64,000 nucleotides of DNA from Leptospira sp. B5-022 (GCF_000347035.1 NZ_ANIJ01000025.1:186001-250000); one strand, 5' to 3'. Counted from the stretch's first letter, positions 42,066 through 51,368 are shown. A program made the numbers and translations. The notes: a model not told the origin generated them from the sequence alone.

Positions 42066-42965
42066 ATGACCAGGTTTCAATTTTTCGGTAAAAGTTTGAG
42101 TTTGTTTGCCCTTGTTTCTTTGAGCTTACTCACGGGAACGGGTTGTTATACGAATATTCGCCCGGGAGAGGCAGGACTCAGATATCACCCCTTAACCAGC
42201 GGTCTCCAAAAGGACCTATTAACGAATGCTATTTATTTCTATGCTCCATGGAATGACGTGGTATTGTACCAAACCCAATGGACCTCGTATAAGGAAAAAG
42301 TGGACGTTCTTACCAGGGATGATTTGACCATCAACGTTGTGGCCGCAGTCATCCTAAGACCGGTAAATTCGGAGATCTATAATCTTCAGATAGAGATTGG
42401 CCCGGATTATTACGAAAAAGTGGTTCGTCCTCAATTCAGGACATCCGTTCGTAATGCACTATCATCCTATAGTATGATACGGATCTCGAAAGAAACTCCT
42501 AAAGTTTCTCAGGATATTCGCCAAGCTTTAGGAGAAAAGTTAAGAGGGAAACATATCGAAATAGATGATGTGATCATAGACGATATAGAATACAGTCGTC
42601 CGATACTGACTGCGATTGAAGGTAAACTTACCAAAGAGCAAGAGCAGGAACAAATGAAGTTCGAGATCAATATAGCTAAAAAGGATGCGGAGATAACGGT
42701 CATTCACGCGGAGGCAAAGGCAAAATCCACAGTGATAGAAGCGGAAGGAGCCGCTCAAGCTACCGTGATCGAAGCACAAGCAAAAGCGAAAGCCCAGAAA
42801 ATGATCGCAGCTCAATTGACAAAACAATATCTCCAACTAAAAGCATTCGAGAATCCGAATACAAAACTTCTATTCGTTCCGACCGGAAAAGACTCTCTTC
42901 CAATGATCATAAATACGCCGACAGATAGTCCGAAACCTATGGATCTTCCCTCCGGAGATAAATAA
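42066..42965 (+). CDS. prohibitin/SPFH-domain lipoprotein
   Basis: 299 residues. A lipoprotein signal ends in LTGTGC (Cys27). An SPFH domain follows (about residues 30-200): LRYHPLTSGLQKDLL, IYFYAPWNDVVLYQTQWTS, VVAAVILRPVNSE and IEIDDVIIDDIEYSRPIL. The Ala/Glu-rich coiled coil VIEAEGAAQATVIEAQAKAKAQ (near 225-255) is typical of prohibitin-like proteins. SPFH proteins usually have a transmembrane anchor and sit in membrane microdomains. A lipid anchor places this one in the outer membrane or outer face of the inner membrane. GGAG lies 8 bases before the start. Confidence 0.82.
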   Translation: MTRFQFFGKSLSLFALVSLSLLTGTGCYTNIRPGEAGLRYHPLTSGLQKDLLTNAIYFYAPWNDVVLYQTQWTSYKEKVDVLTRDDLTINVVAAVILRPVNSEIYNLQIEIGPDYYEKVVRPQFRTSVRNALSSYSMIRISKETPKVSQDIRQALGEKLRGKHIEIDDVIIDDIEYSRPILTAIEGKLTKEQEQEQMKFEINIAKKDAEITVIHAEAKAKSTVIEAEGAAQATVIEAQAKAKAQKMIAAQLTKQYLQLKAFENPNTKLLFVPTGKDSLPMIINTPTDSPKPMDLPSGDK

Positions 42966-43027
42966 AAAAGAAGATCTTTCATTACAAAATTCACACGCGC
43001 TGAATCAGATCCGGGAAACGGTTCTGC

Positions 43028-44311
43028 ATGGACCTTTCCCAATTCAGCGCAGCCCAACAAGAGATCATAGAAGATCGCTCTAGATTTTTACAGGTTATAG
43101 CCGCTGCAGGTTCCGGAAAGACCAGTACATTAGTTGGAGTTGTACAAAACGAGCTCTCCCAAGGCACAAGGGGAGAAGAAATCCTGGTCTTGAGTTTTAC
43201 TAGAAAAGCGGCAGGCGAGATCAAAGAAAGGATCAAAAAGAAAACGAACGATAACTCCGTAAGAGTACATACGTTTCATGCGTTCTGTTTGAGAGCATTG
43301 ATTACGTGGCATCCTGATTTTCGGAACAGAAGACCTTCTATCCTGACCTCATCCGAAAAGAACCAGTTCTTTAGGGAATGGTTCCGCAAAGAATCGGATA
43401 TTATCGGTGGGATCCCTTATACACTTTTGGTCGGAGGATCCGAATTACCTTCTAATTTCCCCCAAACCTGGAAAAGCCCGTTATTAGAAGATTATAAGAA
43501 CTTCAAACGAAAGGAGGGAAAACTGGACCTGGATGATTTGGTCTCTATTTTTTTGGATTCTCTCGAAAGCGGGGAATCTTGGACGGAAATCCCGAAACAA
43601 AGTTTAAAAAGGATCTTAGTAGACGAATTCCAAGATACCGACCCGGAACAACTTAGATTCTTAAAATTACTGTCGGAACAATCGAAAATTTTGGTAGTAG
43701 GAGACGATAGCCAGGGAATTTACTCGTTCAGGAAGGCCGATATATTCAATTTTTTGAATTTTCCGGAAATGTTTCGGCCATGCACCCGGAAATTCCTAAA
43801 CACAAATTACAGATCGTTACCGAAAATCGTGGATACTTCTTCCATACCTATTTCCAAAAATAAGAACAAAATCGATAAGAAGGTAATCGCTTACCGAAAA
43901 GGGAAAGCGTTCGTTTCCAGACTTAAAATGGATAAGATCTCGGAACTATTTCCTTATTTAGGAGAATTGTATAAGCGAAGTGGAGGAGAATTAAGGATAT
44001 TATGCCGTTCTAATCATAGAATACGGGAATATCTTCGTGCAGGAGTTCCGTCCGAATTACTACTCACGATTCATTCCGCCAAAGGTTTGGAATTTCACAC
44101 GGTGATCGTGGATTTGGCGGATGGTTGGAATCTTCGAAAAGATTCTCCGGAACAGCTCAGAGAAGAAGAACATAGAGTTCTATACGTTGCACTTTCTAGG
44201 GCGAAAGATTGTCTGATCATTTTAGGTAAAAGGACGGGATCCGGTAGAGAAACTGCAGAAGACTTATTTTTCTCTTATTTTAAAAGAGAACTTCCCATCT
44301 TAAAACCCTGA
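43028..44311 (+). CDS. short UvrD/Rep-type superfamily 1 helicase
   Basis: 427 residues, where UvrD and Rep are 650-750. All core motifs are seen: motif I AAGSGKTST near residues 20-28, motif Ia VLSFTRKAAGEI, motif II LVDEFQDTDPEQ, motif III GDDSQGIYSFRKAD, motif IV LNTNYRS, motif V LLLTIHSAKGLEFHTVIV and motif VI HRVLYVALSRAKDCLII. Domains 1B and 2B are reduced to short linkers. An ATP-dependent 3' to 5' DNA or RNA translocase is inferred; the small size suggests a specialised role. Its neighbours are a prohibitin-like gene and a desaturase, unrelated. Confidence 0.85.
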   Translation: MDLSQFSAAQQEIIEDRSRFLQVIAAAGSGKTSTLVGVVQNELSQGTRGEEILVLSFTRKAAGEIKERIKKKTNDNSVRVHTFHAFCLRALITWHPDFRNRRPSILTSSEKNQFFREWFRKESDIIGGIPYTLLVGGSELPSNFPQTWKSPLLEDYKNFKRKEGKLDLDDLVSIFLDSLESGESWTEIPKQSLKRILVDEFQDTDPEQLRFLKLLSEQSKILVVGDDSQGIYSFRKADIFNFLNFPEMFRPCTRKFLNTNYRSLPKIVDTSSIPISKNKNKIDKKVIAYRKGKAFVSRLKMDKISELFPYLGELYKRSGGELRILCRSNHRIREYLRAGVPSELLLTIHSAKGLEFHTVIVDLADGWNLRKDSPEQLREEEHRVLYVALSRAKDCLIILGKRTGSGRETAEDLFFSYFKRELPILKP

Positions 44312-44424
44312 ATTAAAGAATTATTTTAGATCCCGATCTTTTTCTGCAACAAAGCGAATCTGATCCGCTCTCATTTAACGATCCGTAAATAAAAACTCCT
44401 ATTTCGGGAATCATAGGATAAAAA

Positions 44425-45510
44425 ATGAAAAAGAATACAGAACTGAAAGAAACTCTTGGAAGCGTAAGGGAGATCATCTCCGATAGTAGCTTCGACAATC
44501 CGGCTTATCTTGGGATCGCTTATTTTATCCGGGATCTATTCTTCTTCTCGGTTACCATGTTTCTGATATGGAATACGGAAACTTGGTATTATCTTCCGTT
44601 TCTTTGGGTATTTGCTGGCCTAAGCATCGCTTCTCTTTTTATTATAGGCCACGATGCATGTCACGGGGCCTTATTCAAAAACGAGAGACTTGCGTATTGG
44701 ATCGGACAAATCGCAATGTTGCCGTCCTTACATGCGTATAACCAATGGGGATACGGTCATAATCGGGTCCACCACGGGCACACGATCAAATTAAAAGGCG
44801 ATTTCGTATGGCATCCTGTGACCCCTGAACAATATAAAAATTTCGGAATATTCAGAAAGGTTTTCCATAGACTTTCCTGGTCCGCATTCGGAGGAGGGAT
44901 CTATTATTTAGTAGAGATCTGGTTAAAAGGAATGGTCCTTTTTACTGCTCCAATGAAGGAAGCTCTTAGAGATAAATTACTCATGCTTACCTTTGCATTC
45001 GGTTCTGCGGCCGCAGTATTCTATTTCGGTGGGAACACTCCTAACGGTTTAGATTTAGGATTAGGGGCTTGGTTTTTTCTAAAAGTGTGGCTTCTTCCTT
45101 TTATCTCTTGGAACTATTTCATCGGAATCACGGTTTATGTACACCATATCCGTCCGGAAGTTCCCTGGAAAGATGCGGAAGAATGGACTCCTTTTTACGG
45201 ACAAATGAGAGGTACGGTAAACTATCATGTTCCTAAGTTATTAAACTTTTTCATGCATAATATTTTCATTCATTCTCCTCATCATGTTCACATGAAAATC
45301 CCTTTCTACAAATTGGGCCAAGCCTTGGAAGAGATCAAAGCGCATTACGGAGCTTATGTTGTGGAAAGAAAATCCATTTGGAAAGATTATCTCGAATCCA
45401 CATCCAAGTGTAAACTTATGGATCCGGATACCGGAAAATGGATGACCTACTCGGAAGCGTTCAACGACGAGGATGAGTCGGAGCCGGAATTAGAGACTGT
45501 AGCTACTTAA
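44425..45510 (+). CDS. membrane fatty acid desaturase
   Basis: 361 residues with four membrane helices and the three histidine boxes for a di-iron site: HDACH at residues 76-80, HNRVHH at 112-117, and HSPHHVHMK near 284. The spacing fits acyl-lipid desaturases of the DesA/delta-12 type. It introduces a double bond in a membrane fatty acyl chain using O2 and an electron carrier. Leptospires use fatty acids as carbon source and need unsaturated acids, so this is a core membrane function. Two PF10118-type di-metal proteins lie 500 bases downstream on the other strand. Confidence 0.9.
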   Translation: MKKNTELKETLGSVREIISDSSFDNPAYLGIAYFIRDLFFFSVTMFLIWNTETWYYLPFLWVFAGLSIASLFIIGHDACHGALFKNERLAYWIGQIAMLPSLHAYNQWGYGHNRVHHGHTIKLKGDFVWHPVTPEQYKNFGIFRKVFHRLSWSAFGGGIYYLVEIWLKGMVLFTAPMKEALRDKLLMLTFAFGSAAAVFYFGGNTPNGLDLGLGAWFFLKVWLLPFISWNYFIGITVYVHHIRPEVPWKDAEEWTPFYGQMRGTVNYHVPKLLNFFMHNIFIHSPHHVHMKIPFYKLGQALEEIKAHYGAYVVERKSIWKDYLESTSKCKLMDPDTGKWMTYSEAFNDEDESEPELETVAT

Positions 45511-45574
45511 AAATTTCACTCTAAAACGATTGGGAATTGATTTTTAAAGGAATTCGATAAGTCTGATTTTCAGA

Positions 45575-45871
45575 ATGAAATTTTTCCTAATCGAATTAGA
45601 ATATTTAGTCCCACTCGAAAAATTAGACCAAGCGGTCCCTGCTCATAGAGAGTTTTTACAAACCTTATATGATATTGGGACCCTTCTTCTTTCCGGACCG
45701 AAAGAACCAAGGAACGGCGGAATGATCATCGCAAAATCTATCTCTTTAGAGAAAATCAGCGAAACAATGAAAGAAGATCCTTTCGCAAAATTAGGTTACG
45801 CAAATTATAAATACACAGAGTTCCATCCGGTAAAACACCAGACATTCCTAAAAAGTTGGTTGGAATCTTGA
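45575..45871 (+). CDS. YciI-like protein
   Basis: 98 residues, one YciI-like ferredoxin-fold domain: FFLIELEYLVPLEKLDQAVPAHREFL fragments at 3-28 (with the family His in HREFL), GTLLLSGPKEPRNGG near 35-50, DPFAKLGYANYKYTEFHP near the end. Some YciI proteins are dehalogenase-like or hydrolase-like enzymes; the reaction of this one is unknown. It follows the desaturase on the same strand after 64 bases. Confidence 0.85.
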   Translation: MKFFLIELEYLVPLEKLDQAVPAHREFLQTLYDIGTLLLSGPKEPRNGGMIIAKSISLEKISETMKEDPFAKLGYANYKYTEFHPVKHQTFLKSWLES

Positions 45872-45873
45872 AG

Positions 45874-45915
45874 AAAAAAACCGCCTCCCGGCTCCTTTCG
45901 GAGCACGGGAAGCGG
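45874..45915 (-). terminator. strong rho-independent terminator (minus strand)
   Basis: On the minus strand the hairpin CCGCTTCCCG... GGAGCCGGGAGGCGG is followed by seven T residues (T-run 45880-45874). It ends the minus-strand gene at 45939-46784; it has no T-run in the plus direction. Confidence 0.8.
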
Positions 45916-45938
45916 GGAGCAAAGTGATTGGATGGGTG

Positions 45939-46784
45939 CTAGATAGTTACCAGAGCCGCGTTCGCCAGCTCGTATCCGCCTGTTTGGTCCGGATGAAAAT
46001 CTTTTTTGAAATACAGGAGAGCAGCGCTGAAAAGTTGAGGATATAAGATCCTTCCGATCCTGCGTGCAGACTTCATATCTTGGAAGTATTTACGGAATCC
46101 TACTTTCTTATCAGTGAGTAAGAACCAATGTTGCAGGCTTAAAGCGTATCCCCAAAACATGAACGATGCTACGATAAATCCCATGATCCTTAAGAAATGA
46201 CTTTTAGAAACGGTTTGAAGAACGTCATACGCAACTGATTTATGCTCTATCTCTTCACAAGCATGCCAAAGAAGAAGACTTCTCATTTCTCCGTATGCAT
46301 CGTCATGGAAATTATTACGGATCGAAATTTCAGCCATACTAGCCGTATAATGTTCCAGACCTGCAGTCACCGATAGTTTCAGTTTTTTACCGAAGAAAAA
46401 TTCGAACACGGGCAAAAAGAAACTAAAGGCGGTCCATTTATAGACCTTCTCCATAAGAGTGATAGGTCTTCCTTGTCCTTTTAAGATCTCCAGGATTTTT
46501 TCGTGTTCTTTTCCGTGTTGGACTTCCTGCCCGATAAAAGATTTCACTCTGGAAGAAAGGCCGGGATCTTTTACTTGGTCCGCAAAAGCTTTTACACTCT
46601 TAATAAAGAATCTTTCTCCTTCCGGGAAAAGGATATGATAAGCATTCACCGTATGGGTCATGAACGAGTTATTTGCGATATAATGGTCCGGCAAATTTTC
46701 CAGGCCTTCGAAATTCATCTTACGAACGGTAGGAGAATTCGCATCGATCGATTTTAGATTTTTATTCTTAGTTTGGGGATTCAT
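45939..46784 (-). CDS. PF10118-type metal-dependent hydrolase, copy 2
   Basis: 281 residues. Helical protein with acid/histidine motifs that fit a di-metal site: FIGQEVQHGKEHEKILEIL near residues 85-103 and HACEEIEHKSVAYDVLQTV near 174-192. It has a hydrophobic segment near residue 210. The family is annotated as predicted metal-dependent hydrolase, without a proven reaction. It shares long identical blocks with the upstream gene (for instance HTVNAYH, KSVKAFADQVKDP, AGLEHYTAS, GGYELANAAL against GGYDLANAAL), so the two are a tandem duplication. The genes are 12 bases apart and cotranscribed. Confidence 0.85.
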   Translation of the reverse strand: MNPQTKNKNLKSIDANSPTVRKMNFEGLENLPDHYIANNSFMTHTVNAYHILFPEGERFFIKSVKAFADQVKDPGLSSRVKSFIGQEVQHGKEHEKILEILKGQGRPITLMEKVYKWTAFSFFLPVFEFFFGKKLKLSVTAGLEHYTASMAEISIRNNFHDDAYGEMRSLLLWHACEEIEHKSVAYDVLQTVSKSHFLRIMGFIVASFMFWGYALSLQHWFLLTDKKVGFRKYFQDMKSARRIGRILYPQLFSAALLYFKKDFHPDQTGGYELANAALVTI

Positions 46785-46796
46785 CGTATTCTCCTA

Positions 46797-47648
46797 TTAA
46801 ATTGTAGCTAACGCGGCGTTGGCCAGATCATAACCGCCGGTTTGGTTCGGATGGAAACTAGGTTTGAAATAAAGAAAGGCAAGTTTTCCGACTTCTATCA
46901 CGATCAAACGGGCATAAGAACTTGCAGAGACAAGATCGGAGAAATATCTTTTAAATCCGATCTTAGGGTCCGCAAAGATAAACATATGCTGAAGAGTAAA
47001 CGCGTATCCCCAGAACATGATCGAGGCTACGATAAATCCCAAAGTTCTTAAGATATAACTTTTGGAAACGGTTTGCAGAACGTCATACGCAACGGACTTA
47101 TGCTCTATTTCTTCGCAAGCATGCCAAAGAAGTAGATTTCTCATCTCTCCTTCCGCTTGTTCATGAAGACCGAATCTTAGAGTAACTTCTCCCAAGGAGG
47201 CGGTATAATGTTCTAAACCTGCAGTCACTGCAAGTTTCAGTTTTTTACCGAAGATAAATTCCAGAACAGGCCAGAAAAATCCGTAAGCGGTCTTTACATA
47301 AAAATTCAGGATCCTGGAAACGGGGCGTCCTTGTTTTGCCAGCATATCCAGAGCTTTTTCATGCTCTTTTCCGTGTTGTACTTCCTGACCGATAAAACCT
47401 TTAATACTATTTTGTAATGCGGGATCCTTCACTTGATCCGCAAAAGCTTTTACACTTTTAATAAAAAATCTTTCTCCTTCCGGAAAGATCACATGATATG
47501 CGTTTACCGTATGGGTTAGGAAAGAATTTCCTGCCACATAATAATCGGATAATCGGTCCAACCCTTCGAAGTCCATCTTACGAACGCTCGGAGAATCGCC
47601 GTTGATCGGTTTAATAGTCCGTTCTTTTTTTTCTGCCTTTGCTGACAT
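46797..47648 (-). CDS. PF10118-type metal-dependent hydrolase, copy 1
   Basis: 283 residues. It has the same motifs as its downstream copy: GQEVQHGKEHEKALDML and HACEEIEHKSVAYDVLQTV, and the C-terminal FHPNQTGGYDLANAALATI. Differences lie mostly in the N-terminal 40 residues and in the helices near 200-250. It is first in a two-gene operon ended by the strong terminator at 45874. Paralogues in tandem may be specialised for different substrates, or the copies may simply be drifting. Confidence 0.85.
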   Translation of the reverse strand: MSAKAEKKERTIKPINGDSPSVRKMDFEGLDRLSDYYVAGNSFLTHTVNAYHVIFPEGERFFIKSVKAFADQVKDPALQNSIKGFIGQEVQHGKEHEKALDMLAKQGRPVSRILNFYVKTAYGFFWPVLEFIFGKKLKLAVTAGLEHYTASLGEVTLRFGLHEQAEGEMRNLLLWHACEEIEHKSVAYDVLQTVSKSYILRTLGFIVASIMFWGYAFTLQHMFIFADPKIGFKRYFSDLVSASSYARLIVIEVGKLAFLYFKPSFHPNQTGGYDLANAALATI

Positions 47649-47975
47649 TTCTATCCCCCCTGTTTTTTTCGGGTTTCGTGAAGCTTACTATAAACCTTTC
47701 CAAATCGATTCGCCCGCCGATCCCGGAAAACCCTGGCTGATTTCGAAATCGGCCAGAAAAACTAGGAAATTTCGTATAGAAAACCTTTTTTATAACGTAT
47801 GTTTTACAAAAAGTACACATGCAAAAAGGGAATTTCGGAGGTCACTATACCTTTATCTTTTATCAAAAATATGAGGAAGGGCTTTCGATTCGAGAAGATG
47901 GAAACTTCTTCTTGGAGGCTTTGGAAACAACAAAGGCTTTACGGCTAGTTAAAGACCTAAATATTGACTATTACC
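47649..47975. other. 327-base intergenic region between the hydrolase pair and tRNA-Val
   Basis: It should contain the promoter of the minus-strand hydrolase operon and that of tRNA-Val. Short AT-rich stretches are seen, but no unequivocal hexamer pair. A 59-codon plus-strand frame from 47819 ends inside the tRNA and is not supported. Confidence 0.4.
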
Positions 47976-48049
<74 letters not shown>

Positions 48050-48085
48050 GGGTATTTACACCCTTCTTCTTTGAACCGTAGAAAA

Positions 48086-48115
48086 TAAAAAAGCCTCCGA
48101 TTTCGGAGGCTTTTT
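48086..48115. terminator. bidirectional terminator between tRNA-Val and the HEAT gene
   Basis: A perfect stem AGCCTCCGA/TCGGAGGCT (48092-48100 and 48103-48111) with a two-base loop. A T-run follows on each strand (TTTTT on plus; TTTTTTATTTT on minus), so it ends both the tRNA transcript and the converging HEAT-repeat gene. Confidence 0.85.
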
Positions 48116-48139
48116 ACATCTTAAGCGCTTCAGAAATGA

Positions 48140-49018
48140 TCAGTCTTTCAAAAAAAGCGGGAGATTCGCAGGCATCTTGAATCCTGTCACATTTGCCAGG
48201 TCCTTCTTGATCTGCTCTCTTACCATTTTATCATGCTCGACGAGTAACGCTTCTCTCAGAGAATATTCTCCCGCTTTCAGGTCCACTTCTCCCACTGCAA
48301 TGGAAGCCCTATAACGCACCATCGGGGATTCGTCTTTTAGGAATGCGCATAAATCATAGAACTTTTGATTGGCGATCCGATTGATGTATACGATCGCATT
48401 TAAGATCGCAACTTTCGCAAAAGGATTTTTTTCCTTATCGATCGCAGAGTTCAATTGGGAAAGTGCATCTTTTCGGTTTAGGTTTTTCAGTCCGTCCGCT
48501 GCGGAAGCTCTTACATAAAAATTCGGGTGGTTCAAAGCGTTTAGGATCGCTTCTTGGTTTTCTTTGGAATAAGGAAGAAGCCCTACATTTCGGATAATCT
48601 CCCCCGCGGCGATCACAGTATTATAACCTTCAGGGGAACTGAATGCAGGATAATCGTTTTCCTGAACAGTTGCGGAAATTTTTTTAAATTCTTCCACCAT
48701 TCCCGGTCCGGAAATATCCGACTCCATGGCTCCCAAAGCTTGTGCTATTGTGAATTTTAAAGTGGGGGAATTCTCATCCGATTTAGGAACATTCGGATTT
48801 CCCTTTAAAGCTTTAAGAAGCGGGCGAACCGCCAGTTTGCTACTTACGAATTTCAGATAGTCCGCAGCTTGGATCCTTTCTTCTAGGTTGCCGCTTTGTA
48901 ATTTATCGACTTGGTCGTAGAATAATTGGTCCAATTTCTCATGGATCATTTCCTTTGCGGAAATTTGAGAAGTGAGTGATAAAATAATTCCAAGGATTAG
49001 GATTCTTAAGCTAGACAT
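48140..49018 (-). CDS. HEAT-repeat protein, exported
   Basis: 292 residues with a Sec signal peptide (residues 1-21, cut near QISA-K). The body is a series of HEAT-like helical pairs: AADYLKFVSSKLAVRPLLKALKG (near 48), NQEAILNALNHPNFYVRASAADGLKNL (near 160-185), NPFAKVAILNAIVYINRI (near 200) and DESPMVRYRASIAVGEVDL (near 228). Such solenoids act as protein-binding scaffolds. It may be periplasmic; no lipobox is seen. A bidirectional terminator lies 25 bases past its stop. Confidence 0.8.
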   Translation of the reverse strand: MSSLRILILGIILSLTSQISAKEMIHEKLDQLFYDQVDKLQSGNLEERIQAADYLKFVSSKLAVRPLLKALKGNPNVPKSDENSPTLKFTIAQALGAMESDISGPGMVEEFKKISATVQENDYPAFSSPEGYNTVIAAGEIIRNVGLLPYSKENQEAILNALNHPNFYVRASAADGLKNLNRKDALSQLNSAIDKEKNPFAKVAILNAIVYINRIANQKFYDLCAFLKDESPMVRYRASIAVGEVDLKAGEYSLREALLVEHDKMVREQIKKDLANVTGFKMPANLPLFLKD

Positions 49019-49086
49019 GGGTTCCCCCTATGTTGTTTATCGGAATCAGTAAGTCGGATCTTAACCTTAGGAAGCCACTAATCCGG

Positions 49087-49650
49087 TCATAAGGACTCGG
49101 TTTCCTTGACTCTTTCCGCAATCTTGCGAATTTTCTCCGATAGATCCTCGACAGCCAATTCCTTTTCTCCGCCTTCTTCCAATTCTCGACCCACTTTTTT
49201 AAGGTCTTCCTGGATCTGTTCGCTGTTTTCACTGGCTCTCTGAGCTAAATGGGTGAGTAGGTCTTCGCGGTAACTTTTCACCTCTTCCAGACGAAGTTCG
49301 CCCAAAGCCACCATACTCTGCAAGATCCTGTCCATTTTTTCCTTGGTAAGATAGGCAAGACCGATCCCTCCCAAGACCAAACGGCCGAATAATGCACTGA
49401 TATTTTTGCCCGTTTCTCGGATTAGAGCGGAAAGCATATAATTGGAAAATTCTTCGTTTCTCTGGCCCAAACTTACCTTGAGAAAGGTTTGGCCTAGGAT
49501 TTTAGGAGTGATGTCCTGACCGCTCATATTATCGATCACTTTGATCTCTTCGCCCGCGATGATCATCTCGGCGACATCTTCTAGAGTAATCGTTTTACTG
49601 GTCTCGGGGTCGTACAACCTTCTGTTTGCGTATCTTTTCAGAACTTTCAT
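49087..49650 (-). CDS. PhaR-type polyhydroxyalkanoate accumulation regulator
   Basis: 187 residues. The N-terminal 65 residues are the PHB/PHA accumulation regulator DNA-binding domain: [20 protein letters not shown] (residues 3-22), [19 protein letters not shown] and [11 protein letters not shown]. The rest is a Glu/Lys-rich coiled coil ([18 protein letters not shown] to [18 protein letters not shown]). In PHA producers this protein binds the phasin promoter and granules. No PHA genes lie in the window; in leptospires the target may be another lipid or storage pathway. Confidence 0.88.
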   Translation of the reverse strand: MKVLKRYANRRLYDPETSKTITLEDVAEMIIAGEEIKVIDNMSGQDITPKILGQTFLKVSLGQRNEEFSNYMLSALIRETGKNISALFGRLVLGGIGLAYLTKEKMDRILQSMVALGELRLEEVKSYREDLLTHLAQRASENSEQIQEDLKKVGRELEEGGEKELAVEDLSEKIRKIAERVKETESL

Positions 49651-49830
49651 TCTTAGTTTTGCTCGTAATCAACGCTTTTAGGATAAGCCCACAAAAGCAG
49701 TTCGCCCGAAAGGCAAACTTGTTTTTCTTTCCGATTCCCCTTTCTAGTTGCGGGTTTTCCGCAATGCACCAATTCTAGGATCGGACGAAAATCCCCAAGG
49801 TCAAGGAAAAAACCCGTCCTTTGCAAAGAG

Positions 49831-50718
49831 ATGAACTTACTATCGGATGCCATACTTCTGCGCCGACTTAGCTCGGATGAACATGAATTCCTAATCGCAT
49901 TATTAAAGTGGAAAGGAATAGATCATTTAGAATGGGTAAGAAGTTCCGGATTCCCCTCCTCTACTAAAGACGTTTTAGTTTGGAAGAAGGATGCTAGTCC
50001 AGAGGATATCCGCTCCGCTTATGATTGGTCCAGAGAAGTTTGCCTGCTCGGAAGATTTGATACGGAAGAAAAAAACTCTTTTATAAGAGCGGGAGCGACC
50101 CGCATTTATGATCTGAATTCTTTTGCACTGGAAGAATTCCCTTTCTTTAAATTTTCAAAACCTTTACATCCTGAAATGGTTGTACTTACCCAAAATGCCG
50201 ATCTTTTTTCCAAATTCAGATCTCTTCTCAGGGCCTGCGGCTCCAACGCACATTGGTGTAAAGATATATTAGGACTTCCTAATATTCTAAAAGAGACCAA
50301 GCCTGGGGTCCTGGTTTTGGATTCCGAATCTTTTTCCATTAGAGAACTTGTCCCTAAGATGAAAGGTCTTTTAGGAACTCCTTATTTTCCTCTCAGCTTT
50401 TGTCTGATAGATTTTAATAGGGAAAACGTGTACCAAAATTTGGCTACCGGTTTGAAGGATATCGCAAAGGCGTTTTTTGAACCAAAGGACCTTCTTCTTT
50501 TTTTAAGAGATAGACTGGCGCTCGCCTCTCCTCCTAAGGATTCCTTTTTCCAAGCGATCGATTGGTCCGGCAGTCCCAGAAATATCAGAGAATACGAGTT
50601 CCCTAACGTTCCGGATGGAATGTTAGAAAGAGCGGAAGCTGCCTATTTATACAGGATCCGCCGTTTATTTTTATGGATGGGGGAAGGAGCCAATCGAGGA
50701 ACCGAGATCTCCGCTTAA
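49831..50718 (+). CDS. hypothetical protein, possibly degenerate receiver-like
   Basis: 295 residues with no family I can confirm. It has two alternating strand-helix patterns: DVLVWKKDASPEDIRSAYDW and VCLLGRFDTEEKNSFIRAGATRIYDL (residues 48-95), then MVVLTQNADLFSKFRSLLRACGSNAH and GVLVLDSESFSIRELVPKM (about 112-172). These resemble response-regulator folds without the phospho-acceptor Asp set, but the match is only by eye. It converges with the FrnE-like dsbA gene, overlapping by 4 bases. Confidence 0.55.
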   Translation: MNLLSDAILLRRLSSDEHEFLIALLKWKGIDHLEWVRSSGFPSSTKDVLVWKKDASPEDIRSAYDWSREVCLLGRFDTEEKNSFIRAGATRIYDLNSFALEEFPFFKFSKPLHPEMVVLTQNADLFSKFRSLLRACGSNAHWCKDILGLPNILKETKPGVLVLDSESFSIRELVPKMKGLLGTPYFPLSFCLIDFNRENVYQNLATGLKDIAKAFFEPKDLLLFLRDRLALASPPKDSFFQAIDWSGSPRNIREYEFPNVPDGMLERAEAAYLYRIRRLFLWMGEGANRGTEISA

Positions 50719-51368
50719 GTTCCCGACTCCGACTGCAATCTTTCGAACACCTGTAAGAACAGGTCCACAGGTTGAGCTCCTGAAACCGCGTATTTTTCGT
50801 TAAAGATATAGAATGGAACTCCGGTCACTCCCAACATTTTGCCTTCGTTTTCTTCCGTTTCAATCCGGCTGAAAAGAGAAGGATCTTTACGGACTTCATC
50901 CAATTCCGATGCAGGAACTCCAACTTGGGTTAGGCTTTCTCTAATAATTAAATCGTCCGAGAGATTTTTTTCTTCCGAAAAAAACTTTTGGAAAAATACT
51001 TCGGCAAGTTCCGATTCTTTTCCGTAAGTTCGGGCTTTTCGAATGAGAGCATGAAGAAGTAAGGTATTCGGCTGGTGCCCTTGTAGAATATTAGAAAACT
51101 GCAATCCATCTTCTTTGGCAATATCCGAGACTCTTTGGGTCATCATCTTTACCCGGTCTAAAGAACCGAATTTTTTGACCATATGAGCTTCTCGATCCTC
51201 GCCCTTTTCAGGAAGATCAGGATTTAATTGGAATGGTTTCCACTCTACGACGATTTTATCTCCAGGATGATCGACTTCCCAAGACTCGATCGCTTTCTCT
51301 AATCTTTTTTTACCGATATAACACCAAGGACAAACTACGTCCGAATAAATTGAGATACTGGTTTCCAA
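50715..51368 (-). CDS. DsbA-family FrnE-like oxidoreductase
   Basis: 217 residues. Thioredoxin fold with an inserted helical domain. The active motif is CPWC in YSDVVCPWCYIGKKRLEKAIE (residues 8-28), typical of FrnE/2-hydroxychromene-2-carboxylate isomerase-like proteins. Later GVTGVPFYIFNEKYAVSGAQP carries the cis-Pro. No signal peptide is present, so it is cytoplasmic. In Deinococcus FrnE is a disulfide isomerase linked to oxidative stress; a similar role is inferred here. Its stop overlaps the convergent gene by 4 bases. Confidence 0.9.
   Translation of the reverse strand: METSISIYSDVVCPWCYIGKKRLEKAIESWEVDHPGDKIVVEWKPFQLNPDLPEKGEDREAHMVKKFGSLDRVKMMTQRVSDIAKEDGLQFSNILQGHQPNTLLLHALIRKARTYGKESELAEVFFQKFFSEEKNLSDDLIIRESLTQVGVPASELDEVRKDPSLFSRIETEENEGKMLGVTGVPFYIFNEKYAVSGAQPVDLFLQVFERLQSESGT

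Noticed and set aside
44313..44498. 61-codon minus-strand ORF at the desaturase start
   Set aside because: It overlaps the desaturase N-terminus and has no domain or ribosome site.
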